The notes under the pieces were generated by a model that saw only the letters and a program-made list of their open reading frames with translations, was not told the DNA's origin and did not search any database. Below are positions 45,284 through 57,480 of a stretch of 64,000 bases of DNA, in pieces. The stretch covers positions 62,256,390 through 62,320,389 of the forward strand of contig JAVMKO010000003.1 of NCBI GenBank assembly GCA_032164245.1, written 5' to 3'. Positions within the stretch are counted from its first letter, which is position 1, and each line of letters starts with the position of its first letter. Both the position numbers and the translations under genes were made by a program. This DNA comes from Sternotherus odoratus. Taxonomy: Eukaryota > Chordata > Testudines > Kinosternidae.

Positions 45284-47775
45284 CACTTGTTCTCCAACTT
45301 AAATATAAATATGCACACAAGATTAACAAAGAAGCAACCGAAATAAAAAAAATAGGAAAGGAAGGAAAAATGGCATTACTACATTAGCAGAAAAGTCAAA
45401 CTTTTTCAAGTAAAAGAACCAAGAAAGAGCACCTGGAACGAGAAGGAATATTCAGAAAAAGATCACTGAATCATCATGATTTATTTATAAAGTTTGTGTG
45501 CATGTACATTTGTGATAGTCCTGTATTACTGTAGACTAGTCAATATACCAGCAAGTAAGCAGGAAAGACAAGAGACTATGAATATAGCCCCAAAATAGCA
45601 CTTTTCAGCAGCAGTAGGCTGCTGTTACCTGCTTGCTCTTTCCTGTATCAAGTGTTTAGGGCATTGGGGAAAATTCTAGGGTTGATTTTAGAGAATTACA
45701 GAGAATTTCTGGAAAGATTCCAATAGTTAACATATTCACAGAACATCATAAAGCTGACAGAGAAGAAATCAAAGGATGCTGCAGTGCTACATAAAGTAAG
45801 ACTTTGTTATTTCAAACAAACCTTATGGAGAAATGAAGCATCTTTTTAAGAATTCTCTCTATAAGACTTTCCATTAAGCCATTCCTTCTTTTCAGAATGC
45901 AAAGCAAAGCTGCTGTGAAGAACAATTCTTTTCCAAACATCCGGGTACACAATAAATACATGAAAAATAATAGTAGAGTAACTATCTAGTATTATAATGT
46001 GCTGTGTGAGTCTGGCTGTGGGAGATGGAGAATCCAAGAAACCCCGAACATGTGAGATAAAGGAAACGGAGAGAGATGAGACAAAGAATCCATCTGTCAT
46101 AATGAGCTCCCCCAAGAGAATGTTCACCAGGCTAACCCTTCAATCCCACATGTTCTTAGGGAGGATGGGTCTCGACAGAATTCAGTCATCATCTCAAGGT
46201 CTGGAGTTCAAGGGGTATTCTCCGGGTGCAACTCTATCTAGCATCTTTTCCTCACACATGGAACTACACAGTCTGTCTACCTAGATTATGGCCATTCCAG
46301 GAGCAATTACTTACTTCTGGATTACTGTTTCACCCTTTAGAGACTATGTGATTGTTAAAGTGACACAGCACAAGACATACAGAGATCTATGGGGAAAAAA
46401 AACATCTGCACACAAAATCCTCCCTCCAATGTCCTTATACTTCCCAGAGACCTTTGGGAATTGTTCAGTCCTTTAAGAGTCTAGGACCTTCCTCCTTTTC
46501 CTGCCCAATATTGCCATCTGTCCTCATTGGTGAGAAAGAGCCCCTGTAAAGGACAGACCTAGTCTTTTTATGTAGTTCCAGCTCCTTCAATCAGGTGACC
46601 CACCTTCAACAATTTCAAATCCCTGGTCAGATGATTTATTGCTTTGTTACAAGCAAACCTATGAAAAACTTGTTCCCATGGGCTGCAGCCATCTCACTGT
46701 TCTAGGATGCTTCCATTTGAATGGAAGACCATGCAGATTAATGACTCTTGAATCCTCACCATTATTAATCCTCTGCTAGTGGACACACAGAGTCTCTTAC
46801 AACTTCTAGATATCTCAATCCAATATGGAGGTTAAAAAGTGAAGACAGATCAATTTACAATCAAAATGATGTTCACAAAACAAAATGGAGTTTGGAGGCT
46901 GATACTGACATATACAAACATACATTAATCTGTCACACCCTCACACAAAAAATTTGCACATACTTAACCTGCCCCTTGTGTTTGAAAACAGAGCTCCCAC
47001 CTTGACAGTACTTGGCATTGCAACATAAACATTGCTCAGTTCCCACACACATACTCCCATGTGGAAAACTAGAGAATTGGTCCGCTTCTTGTGTTCACTT
47101 GTTCAGATCAATTAAATGTCTTCTGCAAGTGCTGTAGGTGGAATTAATGGCAAATATGCCAAGCTTGGAGGAGGACAGTGTATTGTTCTTTTTAATGAAT
47201 GACAGCAAATTATTAGTTCTAGTTCTGTGTTTGTAAAATTATCTTAACTCATGTCTATAATAATTTTTCCAGTGTATGAAACTTTATTCTCTTTCTTGAT
47301 TATGTGAGCTAATGTATGGTATAAAGCTATCAGAAGAGGTGAGAAAATGTGGTTTAAGAGAAAAAACAAAAGATTAGGGGAGTGCACTGCTTAAGAAAGT
47401 GCAAACTTGGTAGAATTAAGCAATTTATTTTCATTTAATCTGACTTAAGACATGTTTTGATTAACTGACTTCAGTTCAACAAAGCACACTAGTATGAAAA
47501 ATAATAATATATCATAATTATATCTGGTTTTTCTAAAGTGTAACTAAGGTAGTCATTTTCTCTCTCTGTAATTGAAGATGTTTTGTTGTTTTTAGTTATG
47601 CTGATGCACCCTGTACATCAGAGAAATTATATTGTAGTACAAATTACGCATTCCTACTAAATCATTTTGTCTATAAAAATACCACCATAATGATGTGAAA
47701 AAAATGATATTATTGCAGCATTAGGGTAAAGGCACATAAGCCAGAAAACTGAGACTAAAGAAGGAAGTAGATTTA
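45284..47775. other. Non-coding, no recognisable feature
   Basis: Open frames at 45846-46127 and 45997-46284 overlap on opposite strands and carry no domain. Confidence 0.45.
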
Positions 47776-47779
47776 CTGT

Positions 47780-48100
47780 TTTCAAGACTGAAAGGAACCA
47801 TTTGTGATCATCTGTCTGAATACTGCATACAATAGGACTTCCCTGAATTAATTTCTGTTTCAGATCCAATAGCTGTAGTTGAACTACAGCACATCTTTTA
47901 AAAAACACATCCAATATTGAATTTTAAAGTTCCAGTGATGGAGAATCCACCATAGCCTTTGGTAAATTGTTCCAGTGATTAATTCTGCTTACTGTTAAAA
48001 GTCTTCACTTTATCTGCTCCAGTCTAAATTTGTATAGCTTCAGTTTCCAGTCATTCCAGTCATTGGATCTTGATTGAATACAATCACACAATGGTATTCA
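47780..48100 (-). mobile_element. Old CR1-type LINE 3' fragment
   Basis: GAACCATTTGTGATCATCTG, GACTTCCCTGAATTAATTTC, GTGATGGAGAATCCACCATA, TTGTTCCAGTGATTAATTCT and AGTCTAAATTTGTATAGCTT occur in the order of an older CR1 subfamily on the minus strand. More diverged than the other CR1 copies. Confidence 0.75.
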
Positions 48101-50613
48101 CAGACCAAATTGGACTTCACAATTTGATTAGTAGATTTAATTTATGTTCATAAATGAGTAACTCCAATTCCTCTTGTTTATGTGCATATGAACAAAATGC
48201 TTGGTGCACAGACAGAGAAATGGGAGGGGAAAAATCAGCAGAATTGAGTGCAACAGAGTAGAAAGTTAGATGGGAAATACATTTTGTTGTCAAGGACAGG
48301 TTTCAAAAGATGGAAAGTTGAAAACAAAATGTAGCCTCTCCACTCTGCCAAGTCAAGCTGAACATTTCACATGGTTGTTTTGATGAAGGCCTGCTACAGC
48401 CAAATAAATGAGAAGACCTAGGCCTACAATATATAAATAAATAGATTTTTGTCATTGTCCAATTTATCATGTCGTCTGTCAATTGCTGGGGATCCACACC
48501 AAGGTCTTTTGAAAACTATCATTTGATCTTTGGCTTGCTATCTGGGCTATTGTTTTTTATTGTCTAGGTGGAGCCATGGTCTGGTGACAGACATCTAAGA
48601 ATGTTTCTTGAACCATAATATACAGAACACACATTTACAACATATATTAACATATGAATTATACTCTTAAGAATATTCTCTCTAAGAAAGATGATTGCTG
48701 AAAAATATACATTGTATATGTACATTTATACACTGTAGGAGCAGAAAACATTGGGTCCTTTCTGAGGTGGGCTTCAGGCAAATGTTTTAAGAACAAAACT
48801 GCTGCCGAATGTTCTTAGAATTGCTATGTCAATATTAGGCAGGAATCCCCTGCATATACTTTTGTTAAAGTGGAGAAGACATTACACTTGATATTTCTAG
48901 GATCCCTGGAGGAAAATTGTCATCTAGTTATCCCTTTTGTTAACTATAAAACATTAAAACATTTGTCATTTTTCAGTTAGAAGAACAATTTTTTTGTAAA
49001 CTGAGCATCAAACTTTATCAAGAGAAGAATGCACCATATATGCATCCAAAAATTGACTACACAGACATTGTGAAGTATTCTCCTAATATTTATTTTCCCA
49101 ATCAGGCAAGAAACCTTTTGCCAACAGATAGCCAGATTTAGATTAGACATGGGCAGAAACCATATTTTTGTTTCACAGGAAATGTCCTGAGGTTTTTATT
49201 CTTTAATCTATTCCCAAATGGGACAAAAGTAAATAGTTTACTGAAAAAATAATGTGTTTTTGGAGGGGCGGGGGAAGGAGGGAGTTCCAGGTCAATTAGA
49301 AACATTTTGTTCTGATTTTGAATTTTTTATTTTATATTATATAATATTTAAAACACTGAAATGAAAAGTCATTTCAAAAAGAGTGAACCTTCTATTCTGT
49401 AAAAGCCAAAATGGAATATTTTGATCCCACAATATGCTTCCTTTCTATCCAATTTTGCTTTTGAAATGAACTTTTGTCAAATAGACATGTTTCTGCGAAA
49501 TGTTTGGCTTTCAATAAATTGCAGCTTTTCCCATGGGAAAAAAATGCCATGAGAAAATTGCAGACCAACTCTGATTCTGATACCTTACTTGAGATGAGGA
49601 GCACCTTATGCCATAAACAACTCCTCTGAAGTCAATAATCAGACTCTTTTTGAACTAGTGATGGATAAGCATATCAGAATTTCACCCAAAGTGAGTGGGG
49701 TAATGGAACACTTTGAAGGCAGACCCAGAGTGATACTGAATCAGTACCTACCCAGCGTTTCCTCCCATCTCAGACATGCTTCTGAAAAAGATTAATGACC
49801 AGTTTTTCAAAGGTCCATAAGCACCTTTACATGTCCCTGGCTTCCATGCATGCAAATCCTGATTTGCATGGGCATAGGGGAAATGCCTACCCAAGTCAAG
49901 GTTTAGCACATAATTGGGGGAGGACAAATCTACGTATGTACTTCAGTATATACATTATAATCTTACACTTGCAGTCATTTTCCATTGGGCTGCCTGTCCT
50001 ATTCCCTCTTACATTGGCATTTCCAAAATTAGCATTTCCCTCTTGTAGCAAGGGTTGCCGTTTCTGAAAGTATGTATACTTTGTGGCAGAGGTAATGAGA
50101 TTATTAATTCTATAATCCAGATACCTCAAACCCAGATGACTTCAACAGAGTTACGACAATTTAAACAAGGTGTGGATCTAGCCCAACACAGTTTTCTGTA
50201 TTTTGTGGAGTTAGGTATATTTATTAATGTAAAGATCATATGTGTGTATGTAAGTAATGCAATATAAACTAATGCAAGGGTCTTTGTGCCTCTGACTGTT
50301 ACAAGTGAGGTATTATTATCTCACCCGTATGCTATAAACAAACACTACATCAAACCTGAATCCTCCCTTCACTATGATTGATAAGACTACTTTTTGTTGA
50401 ACATCTGCAGGAAAGCAGCTACTTCCACTGAACTCCTGTGTTCAATGCACATAAATGTTGGGATAAACTCATTGAATTCTACAATACACTGTTCTACATA
50501 GAGGTAGCATTCTCATGCGGATGCACAGAAAACGTATGCAACTACTCACACTTCCAAATGAGAATATAAGAGGAAGAAAGTGCCCATTGGATCTGCAGTT
50601 ATGTGATTTTATT
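48101..50613. other. Non-coding, no recognisable feature
   Basis: AT-rich. A short TTTTTCAAAGGTCCATAAGC patch near 49800-49830 recalls a reptilian short repeat. Confidence 0.4.
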
Positions 50614-50792
50614 GGGTTTGTAAGCAGGCGGGCACTCACCCGGTGGTGCCTCCCACTGGTTGTTTGGGGAATTAGCATTCTTCAGCCCCTGGAGCGCCCT
50701 CTGCCGGGTGATGTCCGCGTCTTCTCTGGGCAGGTAGGCTCACACCGGCAGCCCGTCCTTACACAGTCTAGAAGGTTGCTGCCTCTAGTCTT

Positions 50793-51200
50793 TAGGCTAG
50801 GTTGGCTCTCGCCTGCGCCTCTCAGCTCAGGTCGATAACAAAGATATATAGTCTCTGTAGGTTGGCCCTGGCCTGGGCTTCTCAGCTCAGGCGGCCAGTA
50901 AATAGGTACCATCTCTATAGGCTGGCTCTGGCCTGGGCTTCTCAGCTCAGACGGCCAGTAAGTATACACAGTCTTTATAGGCTGGCTCTAGCCTGGGCTT
51001 CTCAACTCAGGCAGCCAGTAAATATACACAGTCTCTATAGGCTGGCTCTAGCCTGGGCTTCCCAGATCAGGCAGCCAGTAAATATACACAGTCTTTATAG
51101 GCTGGCTCTGGCCTGGGCTTCTCAGCTCAGGCGGCCAGTAAATATACACAGTCTTTATAGGCTGGCTCTAGCCTGGGCTTCTCAGCTCAGGCAGCCAGTG
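50793..51200. repeat. 60-bp minisatellite, about 6.8 copies
   Basis: Each unit reads CTCAGCTCAGGCGGCCAGTA, an ATATACACAGTCT word, then GGCTGGCTCTGGCCTGGGCT. Full units start at 50821, 50881, 50941, 51001, 51061 and 51121 with partial units at both ends. The first complete unit is the most divergent. The period is a multiple of three, giving an open 20-residue periodic reading (LALAWASQLRRPVNIHSLYR), which has no protein-family resemblance. Confidence 0.9.
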
Positions 51201-51261
51201 AAGACAGTCTACTTACAGTCTCTGTCATATATCAGGGTTCCACGCCCTCAGGGGTCCAGTC

Positions 51262-51500
51262 CATCCCCTGCTCTTCAGGGTAGGTGGCAGCCGGGACTCC
51301 CGGCCAGTCGTCCACTGCCGCGGGGGATTCAGCCGCCGGTCCCTCTGGCTCACCGTCGGCTCCTGTGGGGTATGTGGCCGCTGGGGTTCCAGGCCAGATG
51401 TTAGCTGCCGCGGGAGGCACGGCCGCCAGGGCTTCCGGGCCGTCGTCTTCGGCCACAGGATATGTGGCCCCTGGTATGCCCGGCCAGTCCCTCTCCGCCG
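51262..51500. repeat. 90-bp tandem array, about 2.6 copies
   Basis: GGCCAG followed by a TGCCGCGG/CGCCGCGG word recurs at 51301, 51391 and 51481, exactly 90 bp apart, with a partial unit to the left. On the minus strand it translates as a roughly 30-residue repeat with DWPG and ATYP words. The copies are only moderately alike, so the array is older than the 60-bp one. Confidence 0.75.
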
Positions 51501-51739
51501 CGGGGTCGGGGTCTCCGCCTCGATCCGCGTCCCTGCTGGCTTGCCGCCAGTCGGGCCGTCTCCCCTGCTGCTGCGCCGGGTCGACCCCATCTTGGTAGCC
51601 GGCCCTGCCTCTTGTATTTCCGGGTCCCAGCTGGTACTTCCGGGTTGGGGGGGCGGGGCCTCCTCGGCTCTGCCCGCCATGTTGGTTCTCTGGCTGGTTT
51701 GCCCTCCCCCTCGGAGGGGGCCCACCCGGGACCACTACA

Positions 51740-51870
51740 GGGTTCTATTCCCAAATACACTGGGTGACCTTCAGTTAATCAAGTAATAGGTGTACATCTC
51801 AGTTTCCCCATCTGCCTAAAAAGGATAATAATAGATATCATAGGGGCACTGGACTATGGAACTTCAAATT
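51740..51870 (+). repeat. MIR-like SINE fragment
   Basis: GGGTTCTATTCCC, then CTGGGTGACCTTCAG, CTCAGTTTCCCCATCTG and AAAGGATAATAATAG follow the MIR order. The solo LTR's target duplication coincides with its first bases, so the LTR inserted at or in this SINE. Confidence 0.6.
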
Positions 51871-51949
51871 AATTAATAATGGGTTAAATCAATCCCTGGA
51901 TATAATTCCACTGAGTGAAGTTGTATTTGGAATGAATTTGATCCTGTGG

Positions 51950-52088
51950 ACCCAATTCGACAATACACTTAAGGATATGTTTAATTTTAAGCAAAAGTTT
52001 AAACCTCAATGACATTTAATCAGGCACTTTGCTAGATAGACATGTGGTAAAGCACATGCGTAAGTGCTTTGCTAACCTGGGGACTATT
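51950..52088. repeat. Short fold-back repeat
   Basis: CACTTAAGGATATGTTTAA near 51968 pairs with an ACATGCGTAAGTG word near 52060, and the ends ACCCAATTCG and CTAACCTGGG point the same way. Related to the fold-backs at 38.0 and 57.7 kb. Confidence 0.5.
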
Positions 52089-52430
52089 TGAGAACATGTT
52101 AATTGCTCTTCCTGTTGCTTTCAAATATTTTTTGGTAAATGAATGCTCCATAATCAGTTAAATAAGGTACTACCATTATAAGTTTAAAGATAATCTTTAC
52201 TTAGTGAAAATGAAAACTGTATATATATCATTCAAGATTACCAAAAACTTCTAAAAGAATGCTGTCAATTTCTTTCTTAATATTTTTTCCTCTCTTGCTG
52301 CTTGCCATAGTTCTCCCCCAAAAGAATGATCATCATAAAACTATCAATGGAGAATTTCTTCAGCGACTACACACTTCTCACACACTGAGAAAAAGTGTTT
52401 GTAAGTAGAGTAGGGTGAATAGCTGATTTT
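52089..52430. other. Non-coding, no recognisable feature
   Basis: Nothing recognised. Confidence 0.45.
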
Positions 52431-52830
52431 TGAACTCAGATCTGCACCTTCCTCGTGAATATCCTAATTGCCAGGCTGTAGGATAGTATGTGGCTCTCAA
52501 TCTCTCCTGTTGAAGCTGTTCAACTTTGTAGCAATATCTAAATATTCATTGGGGTATAAAGGGTATGGGGGGAGGGGGCTACTGCCTGGTGATTAAGGCA
52601 CCCACCTGGGTGGTAGGAGATATGGTTTCAAATCCCTGTTCAGATTCAAAGCACATTTGAATCCACATTCCTCATGTGAGTGCCTAAACAATAGGTTACA
52701 GAGACATTCTCCCTCTCCCTCTTTGGCCCAGGAATATTAAAATATTTCTACAAAGCAGCATAGCTTCAACAGGAGAAACTGAGAGCCACCCACATCCCAA
52801 ATGTCCTAACTTCTGGGCTAAAGGTTATAA
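52430..52830 (+). repeat. tRNA-derived SINE-like unit, possibly with an inverted second head
   Basis: CTGGTGATTAAGGCA (52586-52600) and GGTTTCAAATCCC (52624-52636) resemble the A and B boxes of a pol III promoter at tRNA-like spacing, with CCACCTGGGTGGTAGGAG between. Near 52800-52825 the plus strand reads CCTAACTTCTGGGCTAAAGG, whose complement looks like a second A-box region facing the first. The family is not identified. Confidence 0.4.
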
Positions 52831-54470
52831 AAGTGGATGGATGAACGGATGGACACTCACACACACAAAGAATTGACTGTGAAAACTTTCCCCCAGACAA
52901 AACTGCTGTGCCAAATTCATAACTAGTTTTGGGTTGGCCCAAACTGCATTTTTTTTTAAAAAATACTCATCTTTAAAAAATCCATCCAACTCTATGTGTA
53001 AGAGTGGTGATACCTGCCATAATACTCTTTAAAAGAGGGGTTCTGCCATATGTTTGGAAGTATGCTGTCCTTTCCATTACTGTGCATACACTAGAACTGC
53101 TATAAATAGGTTGCACTGATAAATGTCATCATCACACTCCCGCCTATCCACAGTCACTTTTCATCTAAACTCAGCCCTAAATCTTGTTTTGTTTTTTTCC
53201 TCCTAATTTCTTTTAAACATGGTCTCACCATTTTCCCTCTACTGCTCTGTAGTTTCAAGTGTTTTTATTTTTGTTTGCTCACTTATCGTCTTTCCTCGTT
53301 CTTTTCTGGTTTTACAGTTCAAGGCAAATCTGCCCAGCCCTACAATTTCCTTCAATCTTTCTGTTCTGCTTTCTCAGCTCTCCCATTTTTATCGTCATTG
53401 ACATTGCTCCATCTGCTTCCGAGCCAGATATGGAGACCTCTACAAAGCAACTGCACAAATTCTTCCACTGAGTGGTTAGTTCAACTGTCTACCTAGGAAA
53501 GCAACTGATCTCTGAGAAGAAGAATGAAGCAGACTGCTACAGTGAAGAGTAATGAGTCTCTGAGTCAAGGAGGGTTAATAAAAAAAAAGTCAAATTGAGC
53601 CGACTGGCACTTTTCTACTCAGATTCATTAAACTGATCTGGCCAAAGTCCACCTAATCTCTGGCCTGATCTTGTGTCCAACCTTATCCTGCACTAAACGA
53701 CTGGATGTGTCAATGAACTGGAAGTCCCTAAATAGGTTCTTTGCACCATGTGTCAGGTGTTCTTTAATCATTCCACTTATCTGAAGAAACTGTCTCTCTA
53801 ATCTAATTTTCTGTTACTTAAGCTTTTAGTCATCTTTACGAACGAAAATAAAAGGCAAAGCCTCACACACACTGAAAAGCATACACATTTTAATCCACAA
53901 AGCTTTACAGAAATCATCTGAACTATATATGGCAGAATCTCAAGGTGACAATAATCAAGTTCAGCATATGCCAATATTTTATAGTACTTATGAATTGAGC
54001 TCCTGTTGTTTTGGTGATAGGCAGGCTTTCTCAGTGCCTGAAGCTTAAAGCTTCATGTGGAATGAAAAATGCATGAACCTGCTCCTTGAGAGTTCTGTCT
54101 TGTGCTCATCCATATTTTCTTATAATGAAAGTCTGAAACTCATATAGACAGTTTATTGCCCAAAGATGAAGACATTTTTTGAAAATACACAGGAGTTCTA
54201 AGTGGCACACAAATATTACACAAACACAAACACATTGAGAGAACACATCCCATTGGCCAGGATAGATTTTAGAATTTTGCAGGACAATTCAGCTAAAATT
54301 AAATTACTTATCACTTCATGTTACATCTTAGTGGTGTTAACATGTCTGCTCAATTTCCTAAGAATAGTTTTGTGTTAACTTTAGTTTTAATTTATTGGAA
54401 ATCACTTTGTAAGATCTATGAGACTAGTTCAAATGGGAATTAATTAAAGGAAGTCCTCTAGGTTGCATTA
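52831..54470. other. Non-coding, no recognisable feature
   Basis: A CA tract at 52856-52867. Overlapping open frames at 53219-53496 are Ser/Leu/Phe-rich and compositional. Confidence 0.45.
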
Positions 54471-54474
54471 AAAG

Positions 54475-54532
54475 GAGGGCAGACTGAATGATCACAATGG
54501 TCCCTAGTGGCCTTATAATCTATGACCTATGC
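54475..54532 (+). mobile_element. CR1-type LINE 3' terminus fragment
   Basis: AGACTGAATGATCACAATGG, TCCCTAGTGGCCTTATAATC and a final TATGACCTATG. About 60 bp retained. Confidence 0.65.
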
Positions 54533-54989
54533 AGTTACTGACTGAATAAACCTAATATCTCAATTGAGTTTTTCCTATAATCACAGTGAGTGGAAAACTC
54601 CACGCACCTGGGGAAAGGTTTTCCACATTTCCTTAATTTTAATTTAGTACTTATCACTAGGAGCTGGCTTGCTGAAATCACTTATGCATGTGGGACTCTG
54701 TGTTTAGAAACTAATAGGTAGCTTATATAATAATCTAAATAGAACTTTCTGAATTCAATATAAAGTTAGACTGAAAATAAAAATGATTGGTCATATCCGA
54801 GTAAAGTATTAGAGCAGCTTCAAAGCACAGCTGTTCGGAGGTTTGAAGTGAACACTTCATCTTCACTGGAGAGAGAGCAAGGCAGAGAGGCAGAGAGAGG
54901 GGATATGGGCTTTTCCTATAATTTTGATATCTTATTATTTTGCAAAATGTGACTTTGGAATTGGGAGTCAGGGATCAGAAAACATAGGA

Positions 54990-55265
54990 ATTGACATGCA
55001 TCATAGATCAGAGCAGTCATCCAAATAGTTTTATATCCTGTCAAAGGCCAGAACCAGCTGTTTCAGAGGAAGTTGGAGAAGAAACAAATAAACCAGTAGT
55101 CTCCCACCCTCAGGGTGAGTTCTTCCTATTCTCCAATAGTTTGAGACTGGTTTATGCCCTGAAGCATGAGGATGCATATTCCTTCCAAAACATTTAAAAA
55201 AAATATTTATAACAATTATAGGTATTCTTGTTATATAGATATTCAAATGTACAATCCTTTTTAAA
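54990..55265 (-). mobile_element. CR1-type LINE 3' fragment (second subfamily)
   Basis: TATCCTGTCAAAGGCCAGAA, CAGCTGTTTCAGAGGAAG, TCTTCCTATTCTCCAATAG, GGTTTATGCCCTGAAGCATG and a TATTCTTGTTATATAGATAT end. The order matches an abundant turtle CR1 3' region on the minus strand. Confidence 0.6.
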
Positions 55266-55282
55266 TCATTTTAGGATTAGTT

Positions 55283-55400
55283 TTTGAAGGTATTTGGGTG
55301 CATAGTAGGATTTTCAAAAGCTTAACTCCTATTGAAATTAATGGGAGTTAAGTGCCAATCTACATTTTTAGGTTCCTAAATACCTTTAATAATATGCCTC
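55283..55400. repeat. Short fold-back repeat
   Basis: CTTAACTCCTATTGA at 55321-55335 pairs with TTAATGGGAGTTAAG at 55338-55352, a nearly perfect hairpin. The outer words GGTATTTGGGTGC and TTCCTAAATACC are also complementary. Confidence 0.7.
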
Positions 55401-56820
55401 TGAGACTTATCTTCACTCATCTTAGGTGGCTCATCCCAACACTATTCATTCAAGCCCACAAAGGGCCACAGATATATCTTAATTTTTTCATACAGCACCT
55501 ATTAGTCACTGTAACTCTGTGACAACATATCACTGAGACTAACACTTTGTTATGTACTACTTCAAAAATTCAATTTGCAGTCCTGCTGAAAAGGTCAGAT
55601 CCAATAGAACAAGTTTCTGTGGACTAGGCACTGTCCTGAGAAAGAGATCCCAAGGTGAAGTGTTTTTTAACAAACACATCAGGAAAGACCTGACAGAGGG
55701 TCTTCTGGTTTGGATGGAGCCTTCCAGAGACCAGGTAGGCCAGAGTGAAGGGGTCTCAGGCTATATGTAAGCCAGACCATGTGATGGAGTAATGTTGGCT
55801 CATTTTCTATCTTTCCCAATGTCCTTGCTCAGCATTATCAAGCATTACTCAGCACAGGAGAAAGGAGGATGGGGATTTCAGGAGACTAGTTATGAACCCA
55901 GACCTGACACAATCTACAGAAGCTCCTTGGCTACTCTAAAAGTAAACATGCCACTAGCTGCACCAGTAGATAATTGGCTTAGTAGAACTGTATTAAACCT
56001 TCCCCTTGCTTCTTCCCCCCAGATCCTCCCCCCCACCACCACACATAAACATACTTCTCCAGGGCCTTCTATGCTGAGGGGGTACAAAATCACACTTGTG
56101 CCAGACAGGAGCTCCCCTGCACCAGAGCGATTTTTATTTATTTTTGATATTTGAGGCCAGATTATGGTTTTAGTGGCCTAAAGGGGCTGTAACACACAAG
56201 AGTATTTGGCCTTCTAATTGTCCTGAGGATACTTGTATTTTTCCTTTTATGATCAATTTTCCATAGTGCTAATGGCATTTTTATAATACATTTTGTGTTC
56301 CCATTTCTTCAATCCTATATTTTTGGCTTGTGCTGGTCCAAACCCAACCTTCTGTCAGTTGTCCAACATTACATTTTGGTGGCTGATATGTACACTGCTA
56401 TAAAGTAAGTGTCTCCATAGTTGGGTTTGAAGGTACAAGGCCAAAGTGAACTGGGTGATGTGTGAATGACAACTTAAACACCTGTACAATCCCCCTCAAG
56501 AAAAACCTGGGCATCTTGCATCACCACAGAGAATCTTTGTATATTTAGAGAGAAATAGGAAAATACAGCATAGTGCATGGCATAGTCTCAAAATGAGAAT
56601 ACAAATATTAACTACTATTTATTGTCCATGCTACACCCAAGAAGAACTATAACTGTAACTATAAAGAAAATGCCACATTTGATGGGAAAAGAAGATATGT
56701 TATGCCTTTTTAACAAATTGTAGTTATATGAAATGGTTCAGGGGTTTGGAAGACAGATTAGTGGGAATAGTGCATGTGGCAAATGCAATTTGTCACACCA
56801 TGCTGACATTTATCACTTTA
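55401..56820. other. Non-coding, no recognisable feature
   Basis: The 120-codon open frame at 55792-56154 has no domain or supporting splice sites. Confidence 0.45.
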
Positions 56821-56821
56821 G

Positions 56822-57480
56822 ACTTATAGAATCATAGGAATGGGTGGGACCTCAAGAAGTCTTCTAGTCAAGTTCCTTTGCACTCAAGGCAGGACTAAGT
56901 ATCATCACCTGGATATACTGCAGTCATTATTTAGTAAAGCTATGCATCTAGACAAGGAATATTGTGGTGGATTATTAATCTCATAGTAAGTATTAGTAAA
57001 ATCTGGGCCAGATTAAGTTATTATGGGAGGGAAGCAGATTGTAGAAAAAAGTAATGTTAAGTGAGTGTTGGCCAAAATATTTATGTACATTTTTATTAAA
57101 ATTTGTTGGAATGCTATCTGGTCTGTAATATTGGTGGTTTTATTGGTGTCCAACCTTCAAATGATGTATAATGTTCTTTTCTGAACCATTTCCATTCTTT
57201 CCATATCCTTTTAAAAAATGTGGAAACCAGAACTGGACACAATATTCCAGTACTGGTCTCATCAAGGACATAGAAGAAAAATCACCTGCCTACTCCAACT
57301 AACTCTACCGTTTATTCTTCGAAGAATCACATTAGACATATTCCCCACAGGGTTGCACTAGGAGCTCATGTTCAGATGTTGGTGTGCTATGACATCTAAA
57401 TCTTTTTTAGAGTCGGTGCCTTCCAGGATATAGTCCCCCATTCTCTAGGTAGAATCTGAGGTCTCTAGGCCTCCCATACT
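56822..57480 (-). mobile_element. CR1 LINE, split by another repeat
   Basis: The 3' tail at 56822-56930 (ATAGAATCATAGGAATGGG, GGACCTCAAGAAGTCTTCTA, GGCAGGACTAAGTATCATC) and an upstream part at 57155-57480 (CCAGAACTGGACACAATATT, CCAGTACTGGTCTCATCAAG) are both minus-strand CR1. The piece at 56958-57150 lies between them and also occurs, alone, at 60250-60435. Confidence 0.65.
56958..57150 (+). mobile_element. Repeat X copy 1, inside CR1
   Basis: TGTGGTGGATTATTAATCTC, AATCTGGGCCAGATTAAG, TTATTATGGGAGGGAAGCAG and TTGTTGGAATGCTATCTGGT. It is paralogous to 60250-60435 in the same orientation, differing by scattered substitutions. The TGTGGTGG start would suit an LTR, but the end is not fixed. Confidence 0.65.

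Larger units (their letters stand above)
50619..51739 (-). mobile_element. Solo LTR, family A copy 2 (1,121 bp) with two tandem arrays
   Basis: It starts TGTAAGCAGGCGGGCACTCA and ends GGGACCACTACA, flanked by a perfect 5-bp duplication GGGTT (50614-50618 and 51740-51744). The left 110 bp align with 5474-5590 (shared CTCACC, GGNACCTCC, GGAATTAGC, GAGCGCCCTCTGCC words) and the right end matches CACTACA. The extra length comes from a 60-bp array and a 90-bp array. The right part is CpG-rich and has CCGGAAGT-type words on the minus strand but no TATA box. Overlapping frames up to 200 codons on both strands come from the arrays. Confidence 0.85.

Noticed and set aside
50802..51404. 200-codon plus frame with a regular 20-residue repeat
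   Set aside because: It lies across the 60-bp array of a solo LTR, has no domain, and competes with frames on the other strand.
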